Position numbers and translations under genes: made by a program. Shown here one piece after another: positions 24,978-36,701 of a stretch of 64,000 bases of DNA (its first letter is position 1; each line of letters begins with the position of its first letter). Below the pieces are notes generated by a model. The model saw nothing but the letters and a program-made list of their open reading frames with translations. It did not search any database and was not told where the DNA came from. Location: NCBI GenBank assembly GCA_026874595.1, contig CM049307.1:57462870-57526869 (forward strand). The letters run 5' to 3'. Source of the DNA: Sipunculus nudus (taxonomy: Eukaryota; Annelida; Sipuncula; Golfingiida; Sipunculidae).

Positions 24978-25966
24978 TTGTTTAAATTGATTGATACCGA
25001 TCAGTATGCGTTTGTACCTAGAAGGTCAATAGCAGAGGCGAACAGGCTTATATCAGATATATTGGAATACACGAAGTCAGAAAACATGAAAGGCATCTTT
25101 TTCGCTGCAGACTTTGCAGCTGCCTTTGATAGTTTGGATTATACATTTCTATTAACAGTTCTTGAGCGTTTAGATTTTCCTAAAACTTTTATAAAATGGG
25201 TAAGAATCTTGTATACAAATGCCGAAAGTTGTGTGATGAATTTTGGGAGATCAACAGGGTATATCAAACTACAGAAGGGAGCCCGACAAGGTGACCCCCT
25301 GGCTCCTTATCTTTTCTTGTTTGCTATTGTTTGTCGGCCAAAGTTAGAGATAATGATAATATTAAGGGAATAAGCATTAATAATAGTGTCATAAAACAGT
25401 GCCTTTTTGTGGACGATGCCAGCTATTTCTTAAATGATTCCCACTCACTCGAATATTTGCTTTCCATTATGGCCGAGTTTTCAACTTATTCTACATTAAA
25501 ATTAAACAAAAGTAAATCAGAAATTGCATGGATTGGTTCAAGCAGATATTCATCTGAAAAGATTGGAGAGTTCTCATGGACCAACTTAACAACGAAAGCA
25601 ATTAAAGTATTAGGCATATATTACACCTATAATAGAGACCTTTCTGTAAAACTAAATTACGAAAAGGTGATAGGTAAACTTAGTAATACGTTGAACTTGT
25701 GGAAATGTAGGAGATTAACGATTTATGGAAGAAAAGAAATTGTCCAGTCATTAGGGATGTCACAAATACATTATGTTAGCAATATAATTGATCCTCCGGT
25801 GAAAAATATCCAAAAAATCAAAGAACTCATTACCAACTTTATCTGGAATGGGCGACGGCCAAAAGTGAAATATAAGTCATTAATTGGGGACTATAGTATT
25901 GGAGGAATTAGATTACCAGATTTCGAATTAAAACTCAACGAATCATATGGATTAAAAAATTATTAG
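24978..25966 (+). pseudogene. LINE reverse transcriptase fragments
   Basis: Two overlapping frames (24978-25373 and 25331-25966) together carry RT motifs A, B and C, separated by a frameshift near 25330-25370. Motif A has Ala where the family usually has Lys (DFAAAFDS), and motif C is FVDD rather than FADD. The thumb/connection region continues to the IWNGRRPK and GGIRLPDF blocks near 25840-25925. Confidence 0.85.
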
Positions 25967-26010
25967 ATGATAAAATCGGGAAATGGAAAATCATTCCACT
26001 TTATTGTTTA

Positions 26011-27076
26011 TTGAAAGTTGGAGTCTATATGTTGAACGTGGGGACTAATTTTTATATTAAGAGTCTAGTGTCATACAAGTTGTCTTTCTATAAGAATGCT
26101 TTTCATATATGGTCTCAGTTTGCAAGCTGTTCCCCAAAAACTCCAGAAGAAGTACTTGGCCAACCTCTCTGGCGAAATAAACTAATTAAAATAAATACCC
26201 AGTCCATAAACTTTAGCCAGCTGGGCAAGTTTGGTATAAATCATATAGCAGATTTAGTCGATGGAAATGGTTGTGTAAAACAACCTAATGAAATATTACC
26301 AGAAGACAAATACAACAGCTGTGTCATGTTATATAATTCTCTATTATGTACAATTCCACTTAAATGGTTTTCTCTCACTGCTAATAATGTTACACAAGGT
26401 TTAGTTGACAAATATAGGTGTTCTGACTACATTGTATGTAACGGTAAGTTGGCAAACCTAAAACTTCTTAAATCAAATCAGGTATATAAAATGCTGCTAT
26501 ACCATTTATGTGAATAATCATCGGCAAAAGTAAACTTTGTAAGTAAATTTGATGGAGTAGACTGGACAGAAATATGTAATAATATATATATATAAATTGT
26601 TATGATACTTATTCTCGTGAGTTCCAGTTCAAAGTAATTCACAATTATATAGGTGTAAATAATAAACTGTATTCATGGAAATTGATTGAGACCAGATTAT
26701 GTTCATATTGTTTCACGGAACCAGAAACTGTTAATCATCTATTTTGTAGTTGTCAACATGCGAAAAATTTGTATTTTCAGATCATGGAATGGGCAAAGAT
26801 GTTAATGTAACGATGCCGGATATCTCAGAGTTAGTTATTGTATATAGTTATATTGTTGAGAGTGACAACCGCTGTCTCATTAGTACTTTGATTAATATTT
26901 ATAAGCAATATGTTTATATGAACAGGGGCGCAGGTAAATTGAGCTTGAAAGCGTACCAGTCAAAAGTAGATTATGTTAAAAATATTGAACATAGAGTAGC
27001 AAAAAAGAAGGATAGATTACAGCTCCATTATTTGAAATGGGGACCAACTGAGAAAGATGATGACAATCGATTGTGA
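26011..27076 (+). pseudogene. LINE ORF2 C-terminal fragments
   Basis: Frames 26011-26517 and 26750-27076, with a short shifted stretch between them containing the CSYCF...CSC cysteine-histidine motif near 26700-26755. They correspond to the poorly conserved C-terminal part of L1-type ORF2. The second frame stops at 27074-27076, about 80 bp before the A-rich tail. Confidence 0.7.
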
Positions 27077-27168
27077 ACATGACAAAGCAATGTAATAATA
27101 CAATATTTGTTATTCTTGGTATATTTTTGTTGCAATAAAGATATTATATAAAAAAATATCATAGTTAT

Positions 27169-28550
27169 TTGATTATTCCATGGTTAATATAGGCTTTTTG
27201 GACAAATGCAGAACAGAAAATACAACATATGAGAGAAAATACTTTAAATGAAGGTATCAATAACATATTTTTCAAGAATTACATAATTTTTTCTTCCGTG
27301 TTTTCTCTTAGTTTAAGGCTAGCATATCAGTACTATTTATTATTGAAAATTTAAGTGGTGCCAAATAAAATGAAACACAATATATCCAGATAAAAAAACA
27401 AAGTCCAGACATTTGACTTGGAATTATAAAAATTGGTATTGGGGTCCAATTGGACCCGAAACATTGCAATTTCAAAGAAATTGATTTCAAAACAAGCAAA
27501 GGCATGATTTTATTTGACCAACTGAAACTAAAATAGGAAAGAATTGCAAGTCTTATTTATATTCGATATTAAGAAACTAATCAAAAGTCTCAAAGGAAAT
27601 GAAAAATAAAACCAGTCTTCCTCTTATATATCTGTAGCCTCACCGACACTCATCGCATTGAATGCTGAGGATAGAGTGATCTGAATGTCACAGATGGTGC
27701 AGCATTGGCAAATATTCTGTCTGTCTGTCCGGTCTGGGACAGAGGTAGCAACCCGTTTTGGTTGCTGAAGTTCCCTAGACAGCGTGTTGGTGAACATCAA
27801 GCATGCTTAAGTGTATAAATGCTGATTTCACAGATTATTGAATTGCCCAGAGATTTTTCTAATGTTAGTGTAGTAGGCCATCATAAAGGTCTCACACAAG
27901 GACGGCAGGACAATCAGAAGTATCTTATGATCTGACTTCAGGACAATCAAAAGTATCTTCAGAAGTAATTTCAGTACAATCAATATGATCATCGCCATCA
28001 TCTCACCCACATCAGATGATTCACCATTTGAAGGGTCAAAGTAGCGCCAGTGAATTATACTCATCGCCTTGAATATGATGTAGCTTGACTGATTTCTAAC
28101 TGTGTTTGAATAGAAATATGAAATAAATGCACAATATTATATCCCTAAGTGCCTAACGGGGTCTGAGAGGTAGTATTTCTGAATAAAAGAGATAAAAATT
28201 AAACAATATTATTATGTCGTGCACTCTTTCCCACTGGGTTCCACTTGGACCCAAAGAGAATATTTTAAATACAGATCATATCGTTCAATGGAACCAAACT
28301 ATCTTTAACCGTAATAACGACAGCAATATACCTGACAACTACCTAAAAAGAGAAAAGACAACAACTGATCAATGAAAAAATGTCGCAAGAAATACGCCCC
28401 AGGTGTACTGATGAAGGTTAACGGACACAAAAAATGCACGTGTAATTATTTGGTATTTCTTCAATTTTTTTCACCGAGGCAGAAGGTGATAATGATACGA
28501 GAGAAAAAGGCATTGTGGTTTTCTTATTTGAAGACAGATTAATAGCGAAT
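27169..28550. other. Continuation of the sequence interrupted by the LINE
   Basis: No intact gene. It contains a perfect 16-bp palindrome GGGTCCAATTGGACCC at 27442-27457 and an imperfect one at 28236-28252, both like the one left of the LINE at 24172-24193. A possible cysteine-rich translated scrap on the - strand near 27640-27770 is too weak to assign. It may be an old repeat into which the LINE inserted. Confidence 0.4.
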
Positions 28551-28553
28551 TTG

Positions 28554-28618
<65 letters not shown>
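28554..28618. repeat. (TA)n microsatellite
   Basis: About 32 nearly uninterrupted TA units with one TACAT interruption. Lies just left of the pogo-type fragment. Confidence 0.95.
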
Positions 28619-28624
<6 letters not shown>

Positions 28625-28708
28625 TGACTCTGATTTGCCATACTCCTTTAGCATACGTTATACTGTATTACTGCTTCACTTTTATATTGTTTGTATCCTG
28701 TTTGCTAT

Positions 28709-28944
28709 GGCTTGTTCGCGGCCTGGAAAGCGTAAACTTGATGTTAACACCATGAGCAGAAGAACGAAGCCAGTGGCTCGAGGTTGCACGTGCTGACAGG
28801 ACCAAGACACTGATTGTAATGGATTTCAACATTCCCGCCAGCACGCTGAGTACATGGATCAAGAATGCTGAGAAGATCCAGGCGGCCTATGCTGACCACA
28901 AGCTGCGGAAGCTGCTACAGTTGTCAGAGGGCGCTGATGACTGA
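28709..28944 (+). pseudogene. pogo/Tigger (CENP-B type) DNA-binding domain fragment
   Basis: The first frame starts MACSRPGKRKLDVNT (28709) and hits a stop at 28794-28796. One frame over, translation continues RADRTKTLIVMDFNIP, then ASTLSTWIKNAEKI, and ends at TGA 28942-28944. The 'IP.STLSTWIKN.EKI' block is the recognition helix region of the N-terminal CENP-B/pogo HTH found in Tigger-type transposases and CENP-B-like host proteins. No second HTH or DDE catalytic domain follows. A sequence near 29190-29250 ends GTTTCACTGTA, like the ends of such elements. Dead fragment; family call from the motif only. Confidence 0.68.
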
Positions 28945-28999
28945 TTCAGATTCCTATCGGGAATTGAGAGCTTTGTTTCTGACGAGGTGCGTTCTCGTT

Positions 29000-30600
29000 T
29001 TAAACGAGGGACTGTTACAGCCTTTTTAGGAAGTCTGATGTGTTGGACCGAAACTATTGTCTTGTTCTTTCAGGAAAACATTTGTGATAAATATATAATA
29101 CATAAGCCCTATACTTGTGCAGTATTTATCGATATAATCAAGGCCGAAGATGGTTGAATATAATAAACATCGGTTGTCTCGAACTCCACTTGAGTCGAAG
29201 TAAATTCTCCAGTCCCTTCGACTTCGACACAAAGAGGTTTCACTGTATATATATATATCCAAGTAAAATGAAAAAAAAGCCTTAGGTTTTTTTCTCAAAA
29301 TGAAATATCCAGCATCCTCATTTGGCCTGAACTATTTGGGATAGAACTACAGCTTAAAACCGGTGAGATATTAAGAAAATCAAGCGATATTTAGAACTAG
29401 CTGTTCTTTTAAGAAGAAAATGGTTATGAGTTTCCAAAGGGGACCAAAAGCATTACTTCTTTCATGTGAATTAATATGACAACAGAAACTTAACATGTCC
29501 ACTGCCTTGTAAATGGTTTACTCCTGTCATTAAAATTTCATTTCTTTTAAATATTTCATCTATTTTAGAAATAAATATCCATTTCCATTTAATTATTCAC
29601 CGGGAGAAGCAGAGGAAACATTTTACAACAGTTTTGCTTGTACCAAGGTCGATATCGCTGCAGTGTTAATGACTAAAAATAACATTTATCAATATATATA
29701 TACTTCTTTTTACAGTTACAATAATAAATACTTTGTAGAATTCAACTATAGTATGACCAGATAACGACATGTTTGTTATATGATCAAAAATAAAGGAAAT
29801 GACATGATAATTTTGTTGACGGAGAAAGCATGGATTGTCAGATATGTATATGTTAAAAAATACAGCGTTTCCAAGTTCAACCTTGTTTCGTTCAGATTTT
29901 CACGGTTGTCAAGGACGCTATAAGTTATGTATGCAAATGTATTGAGTGTATGTGTATGCTCACGCATATATGTGAATTTATTAACTTAAAATTTATATTT
30001 ATCAATTTTATGTGTACTGTATAATTATATATATGGTTGAAATGACCTCTACATGATGATTTTCTTTGTTAATATTTTGGAATGGATATGTCATATTTCA
30101 TCATTTGTTTACTATTTCATTTTTTTCTGTTTTTTTTTTTATTTTTGTTATGTTGTTTTTCAAGTTTCTAACGTTTTTTTTTTGTTTTACTTCATGTGAT
30201 ATATGTACATATGAAACAATCGCCCTCAGGCCTTATATTTCTGAATAAAATATTCATTCATTCATTCAAGTTATGTCACTGGAACAGGGCCCAAAACGCA
30301 ACTGTTTTTGGCGTGGACTGCCGGAACGTGTATGTCACCAACCCCGAATCATACATGTCAGATATGTCCGATAGGTGTCGCTAGCGAAATGGAAAGGTAA
30401 TAAAATGGAAATACACTTTATCCTGGTAAGACCGTAGGGTTTTTTTATGTGTGCTTACCTTACAGTTACCCAGCAGTTGTCTGAAGGAATAGCAAGTCAG
30501 GGATACAAATCACACTCTAAAGCCAAGGCAGTTATGTACTTGTAAAATTGGTGCCGCCACAGATAAATCTTGTCAAAAATTATTTCACGGATATTTACCA
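29000..30600. other. Non-coding; possible LINE/SINE 3' tail with (ATTC)n
   Basis: Nothing recognised as a gene. At about 30120-30270, T-rich sequence is followed by CTTATATTTCTGAATAAAA and then four ATTC repeats (30251-30269), the form of a 3' tail of several non-LTR/SINE families with short tandem repeat ends. A possible GTTTCACTGTA terminal inverted repeat sits near 29238. Confidence 0.4.
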
Positions 30601-31310
30601 AACTTGACATGTGCATAGCTATTGGTGAGAGGACGAAACCTACTTAAATGGGTACATGACCTTTACTAGGACAGTCACCTTGACCTAGAATAGGTTCCAT
30701 TTTGGAGAAAACCGAACATCTTGCATAGCATATGGTCATAACTGGAAAAACAGTTGGGGCCACCTATATCTTTTTCTTGTTTTCGCGCCTTTCAGTACCT
30801 CAATCATTGCCTCTTGATAGTTCTGTAAGCATTGTAAATAAAAAGCAATTGGACAGATTTCTTTCATAAAATGCAAAAATAGAGGGTTATGGGACGAGGT
30901 ACTTTTAAACTCTGGTCATGACCTTAACTCTGAGAGTGGCCTAAACCTTGAATATTTCCATACTTAATGACAATTACACCAAATCTTAAAAATCTCAATA
31001 AGGGATCCATGGCTTGGTCTAAAAAATCAAATTGACCGAACATCTTGGATAGCTTTGTCTTCTATGGGAGACAGGTGGCGCCACCTTTTGTCCTTTTCTT
31101 GTTTTAAAGCCTTTGAATACCCTCATCATTGCCACTTGATATTACTGTTAGAATTATAAGCATTATCACTTATGGACATATTTCTTTCATATAATGCATA
31201 TACACAAATATGGGTTATTTGGTGAGGCATATATAAATTTTGTCATGACCTTTACTATGAGAGTGGCCTCCACCTTGAATATTTCCATATATGGTGAAAA
31301 ATATTGTTTC
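30600..31310. repeat. Tandem repeat, about 325-bp unit, two to three degraded copies
   Basis: The block ACCGAACATCTTG.ATAGC recurs at 30711 and 31035 (324 bp apart). The block TTTCTTTCATA.AATGCA recurs at 30858 and 31191, and the TGACCTT.ACT..GAGAGTGGCC block at about 30915 and 31245. The unit is rich in TGACCTTGAA-like words. Copies differ at many positions, so the array is old. No open frame. Confidence 0.8.
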
Positions 31311-34254
31311 TGAAGTGGACAGATTTATCAAAATAAAAGATGTCAGATGATGAAGTTTTTGAAAAAGTTTAAAAACCTGTGACCTTCCCCTTCACCTTCA
31401 AGGTCAAATCAGTTGATTTATAGGATTTTTGTAAACCTAATAAACTTGACCTTGGTTTGAAGGTCACATCTGAAAAAACACTGGTGGCTTGTCACGTGTT
31501 AGTATATGCTTCCGATGATCGGGGCCATTATTTGAAGGGTATATGCATTAAATATCTACGGGATACTATGTCTAGTTAGGTTTGATATTTTGATCGCAAA
31601 CATTACGGGAATTTGACATGGAGTGCGGATATTATTCTTTTTTTCTGTCTACAGAGCGTTGTATGAATAACGGAATAATATATAAATAGTTGCCCCTTGA
31701 ATAATCACACCATGAAAGTAAAGTCAATATAAATGTAACTTATGTAGAAGATTCGTAAAAGATTAATTATCGATTAACGTCAGATGAAATAGATTCGTGT
31801 TTGAAACATTGCTGACACCGTAGTTATTGTCACATTATAACCGGCCCGTTTTCACTTATGTGCCAGTGTTGATATATTGTTATAACGTATATATAACCCA
31901 AATGTTTAAGACTTTTGATCATAACCCTTTCGACTACTATTATAATATTCAGTTAACCATGTTGCGAAAATCCTTGTTTCTTATTTGTATCTCATGATGA
32001 TTCCAGAATTCCGCAACTCGAAGAAAATATATCACAGTGACCTCATTATGTCAAAATCTTTGGCAATACTCTGGTGAAACAGCTCATGTAGGTGTTAAAT
32101 CATGTTTCCTGCCATTAAACCCAGGCATTCATGGTTACCGAGTGCACATAAAATGCTCCGTACATTACTCCGTCCAAAATACAAATATAAGTAACATATT
32201 GATAAGAAACTCTCATGATCCCATACATAAGACAAAGTTATCCCTGAGAAGGGGCCAAGGCCAATTTAAAAATATCTTTTTATCCCTTAAACATGTACTA
32301 TTAGTAAAATAGTAAAATAATATTTTACTAAATGAACAATAGACATTGCTATTCTATCATTCGTAAAAGCTTGTTTCTCAAAATAGCATGTGATGCCTTC
32401 TGGAAAGCAACCCTTTTCAGGCATTGTGGCATTTATTCTTGGGTGAATCACGGATCAACCTTGAAGTTTGTAATATTATGGTCACTATTCCTTTAAGAAC
32501 ATCAATTTAAGAAGCGGGAATTCCAATTTTAGGAGACAAATGTAGGTTAGATATCTTGCTGGCCGGGCTGGATCGGAAATGTATTGCAGTTATCGATTTT
32601 AGTATCGATTCTATGCTACGCATCACCAGTGACGGTTGTTCGAAAGCGAGATCGGTCCAGTCAAGCAGGTTAAACTTGTACAGGATAGTCTACTTCGAAC
32701 GCGGGGTCCGGCAGATGTTGATTCCGATATTAATAAGAAACTTTACACCTAAGTACAAAAGCTCTTTGATCTGGATACCGGTGCTTGCTTATTCACTCTA
32801 CCTAGTACCGAATTAATTTCACAGAAGCTTTAAATGGTTTTGCTCGTATAAACAAAATAAAAATAAAATGTGCGAAAAGCAGTTATTGAATTGGCACGTC
32901 CTACTTATTTCAGCCAGAACAGAACAGTCTTTAGGAACGGCTGAATTGGTTCATCGAAAAGTTAGATACTAAGACATTAGATAAATGGCGAGCATAACAT
33001 TCAGCAGAAAAATCCATTCAAGAAAAATTTAAAAAAATAACAGTTTAACTCTACGGTCAAGTCAGATACAATAACATATTCACAGTAATATCCATTATTA
33101 CATAAACAACTTGCACAGTTTCGCATTGAAAACACTGAGATTAAAAGCAGCAGGACCCCAAAACAAAATCGCTAAGTATGACAACCAGTATATACGGATA
33201 CGGTAGCCTGTGACTACTCATGAATGTGTACTTTTATATGCTTGCAATAAACTTTAACTTCCGCTTGTACAAAATTTCATTTAGCACACTATTGCTTACG
33301 CTTTGCTGCCGAAAGCATCAACTGACGCAGTAATTGTGCTAACTCTAACGAAGTGTCGCGACAACGACGGACCAGTCCGATGGGCATCCCCCTCGAGTAT
33401 AATAGTACTTTTGTCCGTTTGACCTCCTGAGTATTATGTATTCATGGTAATAAAGAAAGGGCCAGTTGAATACATTGTTGATCGGTATCAGTGTCAGATT
33501 TGCATTATTAAGTGACACAGTAACGTGCCAAGTAATTGAGCTATTTAATTTTGGCGAATTACTTTGTACGTTTGACCACTGGTCAAATATATTTATTACA
33601 AGGACTGAAGCCAGCTCCTGTATTATCATACATCAGTCAAACATCTGCACTTCAAACATATTTTGAGGTGAGCACTAAGAAAAAGAAAGGATATATTTTT
33701 AACACAGTGATGCCTAAAATATCTTTCGAGACATTATAAGAATACTTTTAGGAAAAGGTGCATGTAGAATTTGCTATTACACTCTTTAGATTATCCGTTA
33801 CAGGGGGTAACCAATGGAATTTTTAGATTAATCCCAGTGTCTTAATTGTTGTTGTACAATATATTATTGAAGTGAATGTAGGACTAAAGGTTTAAATGTC
33901 TTTTACAATATCGAAGATACCCAAAGACAACCAAGAGTGTCCAAATGCTTACTCTGTGCATGTGAATCTAGTGTCGTCTTCTCTTATTAGTGCCTAATAA
34001 ATAGTTTTATGTATCGATATATCAACACATTGTATAATTGCGATGGGCGCCTCTTTATGGAACAGATTACAGGGAACTGAGTACGTATCTAGCTATAAGG
34101 AATAGAAGTTTAGTTATCTGTCGTTGTAATGTTGCTGTAGACAATGGGATTAGTTGGCGTATCCTACTTCAACAGATGGCAAAGAATCAGACTAAAGGTA
34201 TGGTTTCCCTGGAACATTTGAAACTGACATTTGTAGCGCTTTTTTATAGGTAAG
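31311..34254. other. Spacer and 5' flank of the + strand HAO gene
   Basis: Short open frames at 32037-32312 and 32556-32816 have no recognisable domain, and I do not call them genes. No mobile-element signature is clear. The last few hundred bases should include the promoter and 5' UTR of the gene that starts at 34255, but no core-promoter motif stands out. Confidence 0.4.
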
Positions 34255-36647
34255 ATGGCTAACCTGGTATGCGTGTCAGACTACGAGAAGTGGGCCAGAA
34301 AAAGCCTAAGTATGAGAGCCAAAGGGTACGTGAGTTATGGTGCAGAAGAAGGTGTTACACTACGTGATAACGTTGAGGCTTATAAAAGGTGAGAAAAAAA
34401 AACAATGGTTTTTGGTTAATTCCCACAATCACTTTTATTTGATCCTGAAGTCTGTGTTATCCGCTGTATTATTTATGCCTGACCGAATCCAAGCTCTCAT
34501 GGCCAATGGCCCAAACCGATGTACAATCATGTTTTCAGGGTTCGAAATGACACTAACTGCGAACACCATAATTCCTAGTGTTTCAACTATGTGAATAAGC
34601 CGAATTATTTTATATTATAACGACAGTAAGCCGTCTGGGTTACGTATTTTTTTATCAGAAATGATTAGAATGTCAGAAATTTGCTATATGCGGGATCACC
34701 TATTTTCCGGTAGACATTAAATTGATTAAGTCAGACTCGTCCGAGTATTAATTTTCTTGAACGGCATTGTCCAGATTATGATCTTGATCATTAAGGCGCC
34801 GCTTGTGGGCATTAACTTTTTTAAAGATTTTTTTTATGAAGGTAACCGCCTCTATTTTGTTATGCTGTCTTATCTAATTATTAATCTAAGTATGTACATC
34901 TGCAGAGTTCCATTTAGGTTCGGGACTTCGTGACAGGGCGGGAGCACTCGCTTCCTATCATACTATATTTGTATCCTGGGGTCTACCGCACCTGCGGGTG
35001 TGTAATCTCCCCATTGCTGGGTCATAACACCGAGGAACCTTCAATGACGCACTCGCTTATGAATGATAAACGGTTGTGGGGCACAGCTTTCCCATTAAGC
35101 CTGCAGAGCGCTCACCCTGGGTGGGGGCCGACCATGAAAATCTCACTGCCTCGGCAGAGATTTGAACTCACGACTTCCCGGCTTTGAGTTCTGGACTCTA
35201 CACCTGAGCCACAGAATCCGGTTTGTGGGCATTAACTTGATATTGATGTTGCTTAGTTATATAAGGAAAATAAAGAACATTGTATAAGGTTTTGTTCGTT
35301 ATTACCAATAGCTTATGTTAGGAGCTTTTTCACTCTTTGTAACCCTGAACATGACATTTAACTAGCAGAAGGTTTGACCATTTTCATTCACAGAATCCGA
35401 CTACGCCCTCGTATGGTTCGTGATGTAAAAAACAGGGACATGAACACTTCCCTGCTGGGAAACCCCGTCTCACTCCCAATAGGAATCTCTCCAACATCTT
35501 TCCATGCCCTCTTCTGTCCCGATGGCGAGACAGCGACCGCAAAAGGTAAATGAAATCTATATTAAATATCATATATATAATATGATCTATATACACACAC
35601 AAAGTATGTATCTTATATATAAACATTTATATAAGTAACAAACGAAAATATAATTTTGAAATTTAGACATTCAGTGATTTTTGTATCTATTGTAGTATTA
35701 CAAAGTTTTGTTAAAGCCACTATTCACCTACATTTCCTGTAGAATTTATGTAATTTCTGGCTTAATCTAGGCACGTATTAATATTCTGTTGGTAATTCCT
35801 GTTATGAAAGTTTCTTATAACAACTCTGTCACAAATGTATTTACTTGTTTATCTACCAGCTGTTAGTAAACATGGTACATGGGCAAATGCTGACAAACAG
35901 AAAAAAACCCGTAAGGTGGTTGGTTGTCTATGTTAGGAAGCTGAATTGTCATTAATTACAAAAAAAAAAAATCTTTATAAAACTGGTTTATCGGACTTGC
36001 CGCCTTATAACCTTTTTGAATGTGTTTGGATTATTTTGGCGTGAGGGTGGGATCTAGCCTTCTTTTTTATAGGTTAAACGGATTATCTTTACTTCATAGA
36101 CATCAGATACAGGAATAGGCCACTTTCATACTATTTTTACTGCACTTGATGTATCAAGGTGTGCTTTTCATTTTCGTTAAGCAAGAACATAATTACTAAA
36201 TACGCATCCTGTCCCGCTTTAATATATGTTTATTCATTTCATGGTACAGCGGCCGCTAACATTGGATGCTGTTATGTCATGAGCTCGAGTGCCACGAGTT
36301 CAGTAGAAACAATAGCTGACGCCACTCCAAGCAGTCTGAAGTGGTTCCAGGTGTACATCTTTAAAGACAGAGACATAACAAAGAAGATCTCACGACGGGC
36401 CGCTGAAGCTGGATTTAAAGCTCTTGTGTATACTATAGACTCGCCGGTGCATGGGAAAGTCAAACAAGATATATCCCCTTCGCACCTGGAAATGCCCATG
36501 TGGCCCACGGTAATATTATTTTTAACTCATGAGTCTTTTGATCAATCTGAGGTATCAGCTGATTGGTTTGCGCAATCGGTGGATCTCTTCTGCCTCTCGT
36601 TGATCTTATAGGTACTACAGCTCATAAAATATCTCATAGTGGGTTAT

Positions 36648-36701
<54 letters not shown>

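Larger units (their letters stand above)
24227..27168 (+). mobile_element. 5'-truncated L1-like LINE with 15-bp target-site duplication
   Basis: Both ends carry AAATATCATAGTTAT (24227-24241 and 27154-27168), and the 3' end has an AATAAA-type signal (27135) followed by an A-rich tail. The body is ORF2 only. Before the reverse transcriptase lies the ER.TSYFLNLEKK signature at about 24425-24475. RT motif A reads ADFAAAFDSLD (about 25108-25140), then ARQGDPLAPYLF (about 25280-25316), then motif C FVDDA (about 25406-25420). A WNGRRPK block follows near 25848, and a CSYCF...HLFCSC zinc-knuckle-like tail at about 26702-26755. The frame is broken several times (near 24410, 24770, 24935, 25340, 25960 and after 26520), often at A or T runs. 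No ORF1 or endonuclease remains. The truncated end, target-site duplication and tail show one target-primed insertion; it is not active now. Confidence 0.9.

Noticed and set aside
27828-28064. Hydrophobic 78-codon frame on the - strand as a membrane protein
   Set aside because: The hydrophobic part comes from repeated GTACTGAA/GTCCTGAAG-type words; no start context or homologue known.
36159-36611. A 150-codon continuous frame around oxidase exon 3
   Set aside because: Only 36250-36509 is conserved among paralogues; the rest is intron read-through past good AG and GT sites.
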